Shown: positions 1 through 8,394, numbered from the stretch's first letter. The stretch is 64,000 nucleotides of DNA from DASPWW01 sp963841715 (GCA_963841715.1 CAWJDP010000001.1:620001-684000); one strand, 5' to 3'. The notes: generated by a model from the sequence alone, not told the origin. A program made the numbers and translations.

Positions 1-434
1 TCAAGAACAAGGTCGCGGCGCCGTTCCGCCTCGCTGAGTTCGACATCGAGTACGGGGAGGGGATCTCGAAGCAGGGGTGCCTGCTCGACCTCGCGCTCGA
101 GCACGACCTCGTCCAGAAGTCGGGCTCTTTCTTCTCCTATGGCGAGCAGCGGCTTGGCCAGGGCCGCAACAACGCGAAGCAGTACCTGGCCGAGAACCCG
201 GAGCTCGCCGCCGAGATCGAGAAGCTGATCTTCGAGCGGCTCGGGATCGACCAGCCGCCTCAGAGCGCCGCCCCGGCCAAGCCCGCAGCGGCCGAGGAGG
301 CGGAGGACCCTGTTGCCGCGGGCGACGACGGCGGGACCAAGGCCGAGGCGCCGAAGGCGGAGGCACCGCGCGCGAAGGCCGCGGCGAAGCACGCCGGAAA
401 GAAGCAGCAGCAACCCGAGCGCAAGGCCGCGTAG
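1..434 (+). CDS. recA: RecA recombinase, C-terminal part (5' end outside window)
   Basis: Reading from base 3, the frame gives the C-terminal part of RecA: KNKVAAPFRLAEFDIEYGEG, followed by the Gly-Gln-Gly-Arg-Asn-Asn stretch that precedes the C-terminal domain. RecA forms filaments on single-stranded DNA, pairs homologous strands and triggers LexA self-cleavage. The ATP-binding core lies upstream of the window. The tail of about 60 residues is rich in Ala, Lys, Glu and Pro and ends in KAA; such low-complexity tails are common in actinobacterial RecA. recX follows after 22 bases, the usual partner arrangement. The identification is secure; only the N-terminal portion is missing. Confidence 0.97.
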   Translation, partial: KNKVAAPFRLAEFDIEYGEGISKQGCLLDLALEHDLVQKSGSFFSYGEQRLGQGRNNAKQYLAENPELAAEIEKLIFERLGIDQPPQSAAPAKPAAAEEAEDPVAAGDDGGTKAEAPKAEAPRAKAAAKHAGKKQQQPERKAA

Positions 435-456
435 CGGGAGGGCGGGCGCCGGGACG

Positions 457-909
457 ATGCCGGAGGACGCGTTCGACCTCGCCGTCGCGGCCCTCGGCCG
501 CAAGGAGCGCTCGACCGCGGAGGTCGCCGATCTGCTGCGCGGACGCGGGATCGAGGAGAACGATGTCGAGAGCGCTGTCGGGCGCCTCGTCGCGCTCGGG
601 GAGCTCGACGACGAGCGCTTTGCGCGCCGCTACGCGGAGGACAAGCGCGAGCTCGCCGGCTGGGGCGCGGAGCGGATTCGCGCCGCGCTCGCCTCACGCG
701 GCGTCGACGCCGCGGACATCGAGGCGGCGCTCGCCGGCGACGGGGAGGACGAGCAGATCGGGCGCGCGACGGGCCTGCTCGCGCGCCGCGGGGACGAGCT
801 GTCCTCGAACGCGGCCCGGGCCCGGGCGCTCGCGTTCCTCACCCGGCGCGGCTACGGCTACGAGATCGCCCACGAGGCGGTCCGGCGCGCCGGCGGCGCG
901 ATGGCCTGA
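457..909 (+). CDS. recX: RecX family regulatory protein
   Basis: A 150-residue protein beginning MPEDAFDLAVAALGRKERST. It shows the repeated three-helix pattern of RecX: a first repeat with RKERSTAEVADLLRGRGIEE, then LGELDDERFARRYAEDKRELAGWGAERIRAAL, the family's most recognisable segment. RecX binds RecA filaments and limits their activity. I chose the ATG at 457, just after the recA stop; a longer open frame upstream overlaps recA and is Arg/Pro-rich, so it is unlikely to be translated. Expression is probably coupled to recA. Confidence 0.93.
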   Translation: MPEDAFDLAVAALGRKERSTAEVADLLRGRGIEENDVESAVGRLVALGELDDERFARRYAEDKRELAGWGAERIRAALASRGVDAADIEAALAGDGEDEQIGRATGLLARRGDELSSNAARARALAFLTRRGYGYEIAHEAVRRAGGAMA

Positions 910-914
910 ATAGT

Positions 915-943
915 TTGCGAATACCACTTTTCGGGGTTACGAT
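915..943 (+). promoter_or_regulatory. Predicted sigma-70-like promoter for rny
   Basis: TTGCGA at 915-920 and TACGAT at 938-943 are separated by exactly 17 bases, close to the vegetative consensus. It begins six bases after the recX stop and would give rny a leader of about 255 bases. Confidence 0.5.
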
Positions 944-1204
944 CAGTGGCGCGGCCGGTGAGCCGCCCAAGCCACGAAATCCCGACCTGAAACCCGTCGA
1001 AATCAGCGATTTTCCAACACTTCCAGAAATCTCCAGAGAGGGTTTGAGAGAGCTCCGACAGGCCTGAATAGGCGCGTAGCGAGCAAGCAGTATCGGGGGA
1101 CCTCGTGACTGGGGCCGCTCAGGGGCCGCCGCGGGCGCCGCGCAGCGGCGCACGCGGGAGCGACAGCTAGTCCCGCCCGCGGAGCGGGAGAAAGGCCGAT
1201 ACGC
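944..1204 (+). other. Long leader region of rny
   Basis: This non-coding stretch lies between the predicted promoter and the RNase Y start. It contains an inverted repeat, TCCCGC at 1171-1176 and GCGGGA at 1184-1189, about 15 bases before the start codon, which could hide or expose the translation start. I recognise no known riboswitch. Autoregulation of an RNase through its own long leader would be plausible but is inference. Confidence 0.35.
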
Positions 1205-2716
1205 ATGGACCTACGCGAATGGATGCCCTTCGGGCGCGGCGATCGCGACGGGGACCTGGAGCGGGGCGGGGCGGATGGCGACGTAGCCGGGGGAGCTGGC
1301 GGCGACGAAGCCGGACGGAATCTTGAGCATGGAGACGGGATCGCCCCGCCGGCGCCCCCCGCGGCAGAGCCGGCCGGGGCCGACGGCGGCCTCGCCGACG
1401 AGCTGCGGGCGCGCCGCGAGGAGATCGCACGGATGGAGGAGCACGCGCTCCGCGAGGCCGCGTCTATCGAGGCCCGGCTGGCGGACCTCGACCGGCGCCG
1501 CCAGGCGCTCGACGACCGTGAGCGCAACCTCGACCGCCAGGCCGAGGAGGTGAAGCGGACGAAGCAGGTTCAGCGCCGCGAGCTCGAGCAGCTCTCGGGG
1601 CTGACCGTCGCGCAGGCGAAGCAGATCCTGCTCAAGGAGGTCGAGGAGGAGGCGCGGCGCCAGGCCGGCCTGTCGCTGCACCAGATCGACGAGGAGACTC
1701 AGCGCGAGGCCGACCGCCGGGCGCGAAACGTGCTCTCGATCGCTATGCAGCGGCTCGCCGCGACCCACGCGAGCGAGTCGACGACGCGCATGGTCGAGCT
1801 CCCGAACGAACAGATGAAGGGCCGAATCATCGGCCGCGACGGCCGCAACATCCGCACACTGGAGAACATCACCGGCGTCGACCTGATCATCGACGAGACG
1901 CCGAACGCGGTCGTCCTGTCGAGCTTCGACGGCGTTCGGCGCGAGGTCGCGCGGCTGACGCTTGAGAAGCTGATCGCCGACGGAAGGATCACGCCGGCGC
2001 TGTGCGAGGAGGCCTACGAGCAGGCGCGCTCGGAGGTCGAGCGGCGCGTCATCGAGGAGGGCGAGCGCGCCGTGCTCGAGGCGAAGGTCCACAGCGTCGA
2101 CCCCGAGCTCGTCGAGATGCTCGGCCGGCTCGCGTTCCGGACCAGTTACGGCCAGAACGTGCTCGATCACCTGATCGAGTCGGCGCAGCTCGCCGGGATC
2201 ATGGCCGAGGAGCTCGGCGCGTCGGTCGAGGCCGCGCGGCGCGGGGCCCTGCTGCACGACCTCGGCAAGGCGGTGACGCACGAGGTCGAGGGCTCTCACG
2301 CGCAGGTCGGCGCCGAGATCGCGCGCCGCAGGGGCGAAAGCGAGGCGGTCGCCCACGCGATCGAATCGCACCACAACGAGGTCGAGCCGCGCACGGTCGA
2401 GGCGGTGCTTGTGCAGGCAGCCGACGCAGTCTCCGGGGCGCGCCCGGGCGCCCGCGGCGACTCGCTGGAGGAGTACGTCACCCGGCTCAGCAACCTCGAG
2501 GAGATCGCCGCGCGGCACGCCGGCGTTCACCGCGTGTTCGCAATGCGCGCGGGGCGCGAGGTCCGGGTGATGGTCGATCCCGGCGAGGTCGACGACGACC
2601 AGGCGACCGTGATCTCGCACGAGATTGCGAGCTCGGTCGAGCACGAGATGGACGTTCCCGGGCGGGTCAAGATCACCGTCATCCGCGAGAGCCGCGCAAC
2701 CGCCTACGCCGAGTGA
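1205..2716 (+). CDS. rny: Ribonuclease Y (KH and HD domains), no N-terminal membrane anchor
   Basis: A 503-residue endoribonuclease that starts bulk mRNA decay. Residues 1-60 are acidic and Gly/Pro-rich. Residues 65-200 form a long Arg/Glu/Ala coiled coil. A KH RNA-binding domain follows, with KGRIIGRDGRNIRTLENITG, and then an HD domain with LLHDLGKAV and the IESHHNEVEP segment. Usual RNase Y proteins begin with a transmembrane helix; here neither the N-terminus nor the in-frame sequence upstream is hydrophobic, so the enzyme is probably soluble or attached through a partner. The ATG at 1205 is the only reasonable start. The domain assignment is certain; the unusual N-terminus is a direct observation. 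Confidence 0.95.
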   Translation: MDLREWMPFGRGDRDGDLERGGADGDVAGGAGGDEAGRNLEHGDGIAPPAPPAAEPAGADGGLADELRARREEIARMEEHALREAASIEARLADLDRRRQALDDRERNLDRQAEEVKRTKQVQRRELEQLSGLTVAQAKQILLKEVEEEARRQAGLSLHQIDEETQREADRRARNVLSIAMQRLAATHASESTTRMVELPNEQMKGRIIGRDGRNIRTLENITGVDLIIDETPNAVVLSSFDGVRREVARLTLEKLIADGRITPALCEEAYEQARSEVERRVIEEGERAVLEAKVHSVDPELVEMLGRLAFRTSYGQNVLDHLIESAQLAGIMAEELGASVEAARRGALLHDLGKAVTHEVEGSHAQVGAEIARRRGESEAVAHAIESHHNEVEPRTVEAVLVQAADAVSGARPGARGDSLEEYVTRLSNLEEIAARHAGVHRVFAMRAGREVRVMVDPGEVDDDQATVISHEIASSVEHEMDVPGRVKITVIRESRATAYAE

Positions 2717-2738
2717 GCGCCCGGAGTTGAGCGATAGG

Positions 2739-2744
2739 TAGGGT
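2739..2744 (+). promoter_or_regulatory. -10 element TAGGGT, leaderless promoter of the cupredoxin gene
   Basis: TAGGGT ends eight bases before the ATG at 2753, so transcription would begin at or next to the start codon. No clear -35 box is visible. Confidence 0.4.
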
Positions 2745-2752
2745 TTTGGCCG

Positions 2753-3418
2753 ATGCCGACGATCTTCTACGTGATCGGGATCGCGCTCGTGGTGCTCGCG
2801 GTTGCGACCTCAGCGCTCGGGCTGCGAAACACGAAGTTCCCCAGCTCGCGGTTCGCGATGGCGGGCGGGCTGCTGCTGTTCATCGGGCTCGTCGCGGCTA
2901 CGACGACCGCCGCCGTGATCAACGCCAACGATCAGACGAAGGAGCACGACGAGAACGTCGAGGCGGCCGCGCGCCAGGAGGCGGATATCGCGAAGCTCGA
3001 GGGCCAGGGCGAGTCCGGCCCGGCGAACGTCGCCGCGCCGTCGAATGCGGGACCAACGCCAAGCGCCGGCGCCAATGCGGGCACCGCGAGCGCCTCGCCG
3101 TCCGGCGGCGCCTCGTCGAGCTCCTCCTCGGGCGGCGGCTCGTCGCTCAACCTCTCGGCCGACCCGACGCAACTCGCGTACAACACCGACAGCCTCAGCG
3201 CCAAGGCCGGCAAGGTCACGATCAACTTCGACAACCCGTCGGCGACCTCGCACGACGTCGTGATCGAGGGCGACGGCAAGGAGATCGCGAAGACAGACCT
3301 GATCTCGAAGGGAAAGACGTCGGTCAGCGCCAATCTCAAGCCCGGCAAGTACACCTACTTCTGCGACGTGCCGGGGCATGAGCAAGCCGGAATGAAGGGA
3401 ACGTTGACTGTCAAGTAG
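2753..3418 (+). CDS. Membrane-anchored cupredoxin (plastocyanin/azurin-like)
   Basis: A 221-residue protein with two N-terminal hydrophobic segments (residues 3-23 and 36-56), a Ser/Gly/Ala-rich linker (about 85-131) and a C-terminal blue-copper domain (132-221). The full set of type 1 copper ligands is visible: His167 in TSHDVV, then Cys204, His209 and Met214 in YFCDVPGHEQAGM. Such proteins carry electrons between membrane-bound respiratory enzymes at the outer face of the membrane. The tethered layout suggests a donor or acceptor for a terminal oxidase or copper enzyme, but no partner gene is adjacent. A strong GC hairpin follows the stop. Confidence 0.9.
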   Translation: MPTIFYVIGIALVVLAVATSALGLRNTKFPSSRFAMAGGLLLFIGLVAATTTAAVINANDQTKEHDENVEAAARQEADIAKLEGQGESGPANVAAPSNAGPTPSAGANAGTASASPSGGASSSSSSGGGSSLNLSADPTQLAYNTDSLSAKAGKVTINFDNPSATSHDVVIEGDGKEIAKTDLISKGKTSVSANLKPGKYTYFCDVPGHEQAGMKGTLTVK

Positions 3419-3426
3419 GCCCCGCC

Positions 3427-3440
3427 GGCCGCCGGCGGCC
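3427..3440 (+). terminator. GC-rich palindrome after the cupredoxin gene
   Basis: A perfectly self-complementary 14-mer, GGCCGCCGGCGGCC, lies nine bases after the stop codon. It has no T-tract, so intrinsic termination is uncertain. Confidence 0.35.
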
Positions 3441-3448
3441 GCGCGGCT

Positions 3449-3454
3449 TAACAT
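3449..3454 (+). promoter_or_regulatory. -10 element TAACAT, leaderless promoter of miaB
   Basis: TAACAT ends seven bases before the miaB ATG at 3462, matching the TANNNT pattern seen before several other genes in the window. Confidence 0.4.
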
Positions 3455-3461
3455 CAGGTCG

Positions 3462-4778
3462 ATGGCGAAGTTCCACGTAACCACGTTCGGGTGCCAGATG
3501 AACGTGCACGACTCCGAGCGGATGAAGGGAATGCTCGAGGCGCTCGGCTACGAGGAGTCGGCTGAGCGCTCCGACGCGGACCTGATCCTGTTCAACACCT
3601 GCTCGATCCGCGAGTCGGCCGACAACCGCTTCATCGCCCACCTCGGCGAGGCGAAGCGTCTGAAGTCCGAGGACCCGGAGCGGATCGTCGGCGTCGGCGG
3701 GTGCTGGGCGCAGTCCGTCAAGGATGAGGTCTTCCGGCGGTTCCCGTTCGTCGACGTCGCATTCGGCCCCGGGCAGGTCCACCGTCTGGCCGAGTTCCTC
3801 GCCTCGGACTCACTCACCGCGCAGGGGTACTTCGAGTTCGAGGACTTCTCCGGGCACCTCCCGACGAAGCGCGAGCGCGAGTTTCAGGCCTGGGTCCAGA
3901 TCTCGCAGGGGTGCAACTGCGTGTGTGCGTACTGCATCGTGCCCTCGACACGGGGGCGCGAGGTCAGCCGCGCACCTGACGAGCTCGTCGACGAGATCGA
4001 GGGCCTCGCCGCCGACGGCGTCCGCGAGGTGACGCTGCTGGGTCAGAACGTGAACAGCTACGGGCGCGACCTGCCGAGCGAGCGGCGGATCCGGTTCTCG
4101 GAGCTGCTCGAGCGCGTCGACGCGATCGACGGCATCGACCGGATTCGCTACACGAGCCCGCACCCGAAGGACATGCGCGAGGACGTGATCCGCGCCCACG
4201 CCGAGCTACCGGCGCTGTGCGAGCACATTCACCTCCCGCTCCAGTCGGGCTCGAGCCGGGTGCTGAAGGCGATGAAGCGGACCTATGACCGCTCGCGCTA
4301 CATGAGCCGGGTCGCACAGATCCGCGAGCACATCCCGGACGCCGCGATCACGACCGACATCATCGTCGGCTTCCCGGGGGAGACCGAGGCCGAGTTCGCG
4401 GAGACGCTCGACGTCGCCGAGGAGGTCGGCTACGACGGCGCGTTCACGTTCAACTTCTCTCCGCGCCGCGGGACCGCCGCAGCCGGCTACCCCGGCCGAC
4501 TCTCACACGGGGTCAAGGTCGAGCGCATGCAGCGGCTCGTTGAGATCGTCCAGCGCCGCGCCACGGAGCGCGCGCAGCGATTCGTCGGCCGCGAGATGGA
4601 GGTGCTCGTCGAGGGCCCGAGCCGGACCGATCCTTCGCGACTTCGGGGTCGAATCCGCCACAACAAGAGCGTCAACTTCGAGGGGACCGCGCGCCCCGGC
4701 GAGCTCGTCGACGTCGAGATCACCGCCGCGACCTCGACCACGCTGAGCGGCCGGGAGCGCATCCTCAGCCGCGTCTGA
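3462..4778 (+). CDS. miaB: tRNA-2-methylthio-N6-isopentenyladenosine synthase MiaB
   Basis: A 438-residue methylthiotransferase. It adds the 2-methylthio group to isopentenyl-A37 of tRNAs reading UNN codons, using two [4Fe-4S] clusters. Cys11, Cys47 and Cys81 of the N-terminal domain hold the auxiliary cluster. The radical-SAM motif CNCVCAYC (Cys151, Cys155, Cys158) holds the SAM-binding cluster. The radical SAM barrel follows, with LLGQNVNSYG, and a C-terminal TRAM domain binds the tRNA. Length and motifs are canonical. miaA, which makes the substrate modification, starts six bases downstream, so the two are almost certainly cotranscribed. Confidence 0.97.
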   Translation: MAKFHVTTFGCQMNVHDSERMKGMLEALGYEESAERSDADLILFNTCSIRESADNRFIAHLGEAKRLKSEDPERIVGVGGCWAQSVKDEVFRRFPFVDVAFGPGQVHRLAEFLASDSLTAQGYFEFEDFSGHLPTKREREFQAWVQISQGCNCVCAYCIVPSTRGREVSRAPDELVDEIEGLAADGVREVTLLGQNVNSYGRDLPSERRIRFSELLERVDAIDGIDRIRYTSPHPKDMREDVIRAHAELPALCEHIHLPLQSGSSRVLKAMKRTYDRSRYMSRVAQIREHIPDAAITTDIIVGFPGETEAEFAETLDVAEEVGYDGAFTFNFSPRRGTAAAGYPGRLSHGVKVERMQRLVEIVQRRATERAQRFVGREMEVLVEGPSRTDPSRLRGRIRHNKSVNFEGTARPGELVDVEITAATSTTLSGRERILSRV

Positions 4779-4783
4779 GCGGC

Positions 4784-5671
4784 GTGGTGGAGCTTCTCGC
4801 GCTCTTCGGCCCCACCTCGGTGGGCAAGACCGGCGTCGCGATCGCGGTCGCCGAGGCACTGCGAGAGCGCGGGGAGGACCCGGTCGCCGTTTCCTGCGAC
4901 GCACTTCAGGTATACCGGGGGCTCGAGGGGCTCACCGGCGCTCCGGCGCCTGAGGAGAACGCACGGCTCGAGCACCGGCTCGCCGGGATCGCCGATTCCG
5001 GCGAGGAGTTCAGCGCCGGGCGCTTCGCCGAGCTCGCGAGGGCCGAGATCGACGCCCTGCTCGCGGAGGGCCGGCGTCCGATCGTCGTCGGCGGCACCGG
5101 CCTCTACCTGCGCGCGGCGCTGGCCGAGCTCGAGCTTCGGCCTCCCGTCCCCGCGGCGATTCGCGAGGGGGTCGAGGCGGAGCTCGAGGCTCGTGGGTCG
5201 CGGGCGCTTCACGCCGAGCTCGACCCCGATGTCGCCGCCGGCGTCCACCCCAACGACCGCAAGCGGATTGCACGCGCGACCGAGCTCCAGCGCGCCGGTT
5301 TCGACCCGCCGCCCGCAGACGGCGGCGAGCTGTGGACGGCGCGGCTTCGCCATCCCACCGTCCTCGTCGGGCTCGTCATGGACCGCGCCGAGCTCGCGGA
5401 GCGAATCGACGCCCGCGTCGACGCGATGATCGCGGCGGGGGCGGCGGAGGAGGTCGAGAGCGCCGGCGCCGGCGCTTCGCGCACAGCGCGCGCCGCGATC
5501 GGCTTCGAGGAGCTCCGCGCTGGAGACGTCGAGGCGATCAAGACCGCGCAGCGTCGCTACGCGCGCCGACAGCTCACGTGGATGCGGAGGATGGAGGGCG
5601 TGCGCCTCATCGACCGCACGCGCCGCGAGGACGGCGACGTCGCGCGCGAGATCGTCCAGGCGCTCGCCTGA
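4784..5671 (+). CDS. miaA: tRNA dimethylallyltransferase MiaA
   Basis: A 295-residue enzyme that transfers a dimethylallyl group to N6 of A37 in tRNAs, the step before MiaB. The Walker A-like loop GPTSVGKT is at residues 9-16, followed by SCDALQVYRGL, VGGTGLYLRAAL and the C-terminal QRRYARRQLTWMRR segment that contacts tRNA. Translation starts at the first of two GTG codons just after the miaB stop. The proximity to miaB shows a functional unit. All family hallmarks are present. Confidence 0.95.
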   Translation: MVELLALFGPTSVGKTGVAIAVAEALRERGEDPVAVSCDALQVYRGLEGLTGAPAPEENARLEHRLAGIADSGEEFSAGRFAELARAEIDALLAEGRRPIVVGGTGLYLRAALAELELRPPVPAAIREGVEAELEARGSRALHAELDPDVAAGVHPNDRKRIARATELQRAGFDPPPADGGELWTARLRHPTVLVGLVMDRAELAERIDARVDAMIAAGAAEEVESAGAGASRTARAAIGFEELRAGDVEAIKTAQRRYARRQLTWMRRMEGVRLIDRTRREDGDVAREIVQALA

Positions 5672-5690
5672 GCGCTGGAATACTGACGCC

Positions 5691-6173
5691 ATGGGTCAGG
5701 ATCCGCGCGAGCTCGTCCAGTCGATCACAGACGGATTCCTCGCGAGCGATTTCGACGGCTTCCGCGAGGCGCTGCAGGCGTCGAAGAGCGCCGACGAGCT
5801 CGCTGAGCGTGCTGGCGGCTTCGGCGAGCTGATTCGCGACGCCATTGATCCGGAGGTCGAGATCGGGCTCAACGGCATTCGCGTGACGTCGCTGATCGGC
5901 GAGCGCTTCTCGGGGTTCTCGGGCTGGCTCGACTTCTGGCGTGCGTGGCTCGAGCCCTGGGCCAAATACACGATCGCGTTCTCGAATTGGGCCGAGCACG
6001 GGGACACGGTGCTCGTCACGCTCGACATCGAGGCCGAGGGGCGCGGGAGCGGGGTAGAGGTCCGCGACTCGATCGAGCAGGCGTGGAGGGTCCGGGAGGG
6101 TCAGGTCGTGGCGCTGGACATGTACGCAAGCCGCGACCGGGCGCTCGCCGCGCTGGAGGGGGAGGCGGGTTGA
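5691..6173 (+). CDS. NTF2-like (SnoaL-type) small protein
   Basis: A 160-residue protein with the alternating helix and curved-sheet pattern of the SnoaL/NTF2-like fold: an N-terminal helical region with DGFLASDFDGFREAL, then GFSGWLDFWRAWLEPW, and a C-terminal strand pattern WAEHGDTVLVTLDIEAEGRGSG. Many such proteins are small isomerases, hydrolases or ligand binders; no catalytic residue identifies a substrate here. Its stop codon overlaps the start of dapF (TTGA), so the two are translationally coupled, but a role in lysine or wall synthesis cannot be concluded. Confidence 0.75.
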   Translation: MGQDPRELVQSITDGFLASDFDGFREALQASKSADELAERAGGFGELIRDAIDPEVEIGLNGIRVTSLIGERFSGFSGWLDFWRAWLEPWAKYTIAFSNWAEHGDTVLVTLDIEAEGRGSGVEVRDSIEQAWRVREGQVVALDMYASRDRALAALEGEAG

Positions 6174-7009
6174 GGTTCGAGAAGTGGCAGGCGCTCGGCA
6201 ACGACTACGTGATCGTCGAGCGGAATGAGCTCCCGTGGGAGCTGACGCCGGAGCGCGTGCGGCGGATCTGCGATCCGCACTTCGGCGTCGGCTCCGACGG
6301 CATCCTGCTTCTCTCCCCACCGCCCGAGGGCCGCTTCGTCGCCGAGCTTCGGATCTTCAACCCCGACGGCTCCGAGGCCGAGCTGTCGGGAAACGGCGCG
6401 CGCGAGGCGGTGCTCTACCTGCGCCGCGCCGGCTGGACCGACGCCGACGAGTTCTCGATCCTCACCGCGGCGGGTGAGATCAGGCCGACGATCACCTCGC
6501 CGACCGCGTGCACCCTCGAGATGGGCCGCGCGAGCACGCAGTCGGCCGACTACCCATCGGGAGGCGACGACGGGCGCGGGACGCTGTCGGCGGGCGGCCG
6601 CGAATGGGCCTTCCGCCACGTCTTGATCGGCAACCCACAGTGCGTGATCGAGGTCGGCGGCGAGCTCGAGGAGATCGACATCGGGGCGATCGGCCCCGAT
6701 ATCGAGACCAGCGAGATGTTCCCGAACCGCACCAACGTCTCGTTCACGCGCGTCGACGGGTCGACCGTGCGGGCGCGGATCTTCGAGCGCGGAGTGGGGG
6801 AGACGCTCGCGTCGGGGACGGGCGCGAGCGGCGCCGCCGTCGCCGCAGTGCTGAGCGGGGCCGCGAGTCCGGTCACGGTGCGGCTCGACGGCGGCGAGCT
6901 CGAGGTCGAGGTATCCGGCGAGCTCGACGTGCGGCTGAGCGGGCCGGCCGAACCCGTGCTCGCGGGAGAGCTCTCCGACGAGCTGATGCGCGAGCTCTCC
7001 GCTCTTTAG
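6170..7009 (+). CDS. dapF: Diaminopimelate epimerase DapF with both catalytic cysteines replaced by serine
   Basis: A 279-residue protein starting at a TTG that overlaps the previous stop. DapF converts LL- to meso-diaminopimelate for lysine and peptidoglycan. The fold markers are present: KWQALGNDY near the N-terminus, FNPDGSEAE, GNGAR, FPNRTNV and ERGVGETLA. The two active-site cysteines that normally act as acid and base are both serine: Ser73 in LSGNGAR and Ser215 in LASGTGAS. The enzyme may therefore work differently, have lost activity, or have another substrate. dapL follows directly, and the pair should form the LL-DAP to meso-DAP branch. Membership of the family is clear; activity is not. 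Confidence 0.9.
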   Translation: MRFEKWQALGNDYVIVERNELPWELTPERVRRICDPHFGVGSDGILLLSPPPEGRFVAELRIFNPDGSEAELSGNGAREAVLYLRRAGWTDADEFSILTAAGEIRPTITSPTACTLEMGRASTQSADYPSGGDDGRGTLSAGGREWAFRHVLIGNPQCVIEVGGELEEIDIGAIGPDIETSEMFPNRTNVSFTRVDGSTVRARIFERGVGETLASGTGASGAAVAAVLSGAASPVTVRLDGGELEVEVSGELDVRLSGPAEPVLAGELSDELMRELSAL

Positions 7010-7023
7010 CTCCTTTGGCTCTC

Positions 7024-7029
7024 TAGGGT
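7024..7029 (+). promoter_or_regulatory. -10 element TAGGGT before dapL
   Basis: TAGGGT ends eight bases before the GTG at 7038. This supports that GTG over the TTG at 7029, which overlaps the hexamer itself. Confidence 0.4.
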
Positions 7030-7037
7030 TGTGTGAC

Positions 7038-8231
7038 GTGGGATCTCCGGAGACACGCAAGCGCGCGCTGACCGAGCCCTCGAGGCGCCTCGAGGCGGTT
7101 CCCGCGTACATGTTCGCGGAGATCGAGCGCCGTGCCGCCGAGAAGCGCAAGGGGGGCGTCGACGTGATCAGCCTCGGGATCGGCGATCCCGACCGGCCGA
7201 CGTACCCCTACATCGTCGAGGCGATGCGGGCCGCGGTCGCCGACCCCGGCAACCACCAGTACCCGAACAACCGCGGCCGCGAGGAGTTTCGGGAGGCGTT
7301 CAGCCGTTTCTACTCGCGGCGCTTCGGGGTCGCGATCGACCCCGAGCGCGAGGTCGTCGCGGCGATCGGCGCCAAGGAGTGCATCTACAACCTCTGCTTC
7401 GCCTTCCTCGACCCCGAGGACACCGCGCTCGCGTCCGATCCCGGCTACCCGGTCTACACGGGCGGCCCCGCGCTGGCGGGTGCGGAGACGGTGCTGATGC
7501 CGCTCGAGCCCGAGCACGGGTTCGCCCCCGACCTCGACGCGATCGCGCCCGACGTCCTCGGCCGCGCGCGACTTCTGTTCATCAACTACCCCAACAACCC
7601 GACCGGGGCGGTCGTCCCCGACGGGTTCTTCGAGCGCGTCGTCGAGCTCGCGCGCCAGCACGAGATCCTCGTCGTCCACGACAACGCCTACTCGGAGACG
7701 ACGTACGACGGCTACGTTGCGCCCAGCTTCCTCTCCACCCCCGGCGCGAAGGAGGTCGGCGTCGAGGTCTTCTCGCTGTCAAAGGGGTTCAACATGACCG
7801 GTTGGCGCTGCGCCGCGATCCTCGGCAACGCCGACGTGATCGACTCATACTGGCGGTTGAAGACGAACGTCGACTCGGGTCTGTTCGAGGCCGTCCAGCT
7901 CGCCGGCGCGGCGGCCCTCGACGGTCCACGCGAGCCGCTGGAGGAGATGAACGCCGTCTACGCGCGCCGCCGCGACCTCGTCGTCGGCGCGCTGCGCGAG
8001 ATCGGCGTCGACGTGACGCCGCCGAAGGGCACGATCTACGTCTGGGCGCCCGTTCCCGAGGGCGACACGTCGATCTCGTTCTCCGAGCGGGTGCTCGAAC
8101 GCGCCGCCGTGATCGTCTCGCCCGGGTCGATGTATGGGCCGCACGGCGAGGGGTTCTTCCGGATCTCGCTCACGACCCCCGACGAGCGCTTGGCCGAGGC
8201 GCTCGAGCGACTTCGTGAGCATCTGACCTGA
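7038..8231 (+). CDS. dapL: LL-diaminopimelate aminotransferase (DapL-type class I aminotransferase)
   Basis: A PLP enzyme of 397 residues. It has RRLEAVPAYMFAEIERR, then VISLGIGDPDRPTYPYI, NHQYPNNRG, INYPNNPTGA, and the PLP-lysine motif SLSKGFNMTGWR. DapL makes LL-diaminopimelate from tetrahydrodipicolinate and glutamate in one step, bypassing succinylated intermediates. Its position right after dapF supports this over other class I aminotransferases. The start is taken as GTG 7038; TTG 7029 is the alternative and would add three residues. A substrate other than LL-DAP cannot be excluded by sequence reading alone. Confidence 0.88.
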   Translation: MGSPETRKRALTEPSRRLEAVPAYMFAEIERRAAEKRKGGVDVISLGIGDPDRPTYPYIVEAMRAAVADPGNHQYPNNRGREEFREAFSRFYSRRFGVAIDPEREVVAAIGAKECIYNLCFAFLDPEDTALASDPGYPVYTGGPALAGAETVLMPLEPEHGFAPDLDAIAPDVLGRARLLFINYPNNPTGAVVPDGFFERVVELARQHEILVVHDNAYSETTYDGYVAPSFLSTPGAKEVGVEVFSLSKGFNMTGWRCAAILGNADVIDSYWRLKTNVDSGLFEAVQLAGAAALDGPREPLEEMNAVYARRRDLVVGALREIGVDVTPPKGTIYVWAPVPEGDTSISFSERVLERAAVIVSPGSMYGPHGEGFFRISLTTPDERLAEALERLREHLT

Positions 8232-8394
8232 AGAGAACTTAAATAGCTCATAGAACCTTCACATCCGGCCGCCAACTAGGCTAGGCTGGCTCACCTCGTT
8301 CGACTCCGATCCCGCGCCCCGAGGGCACGCAGGCAGGGGAGGGGCTCCCCCGGGATCGAAGACCCGCGGAGGTCGGAGCCGGCGACAGACCACG
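8232..8394 (+). other. Intergenic region with a possible promoter for the DMT transporter
   Basis: This stretch is less GC-rich than its surroundings at its left end. TTCACA at 8258-8263 and TAGGCT at 8282-8287 lie 18 bases apart and could form a promoter, which would give a leader of about 100 bases. No other structure was recognised. Confidence 0.3.

Noticed and set aside
1211..2644. A 477-codon open frame on the strand opposite rny
   Set aside because: It mirrors the rny codons and has no domain; long antisense frames are expected in GC-rich coding DNA. The same reasoning removed many others.
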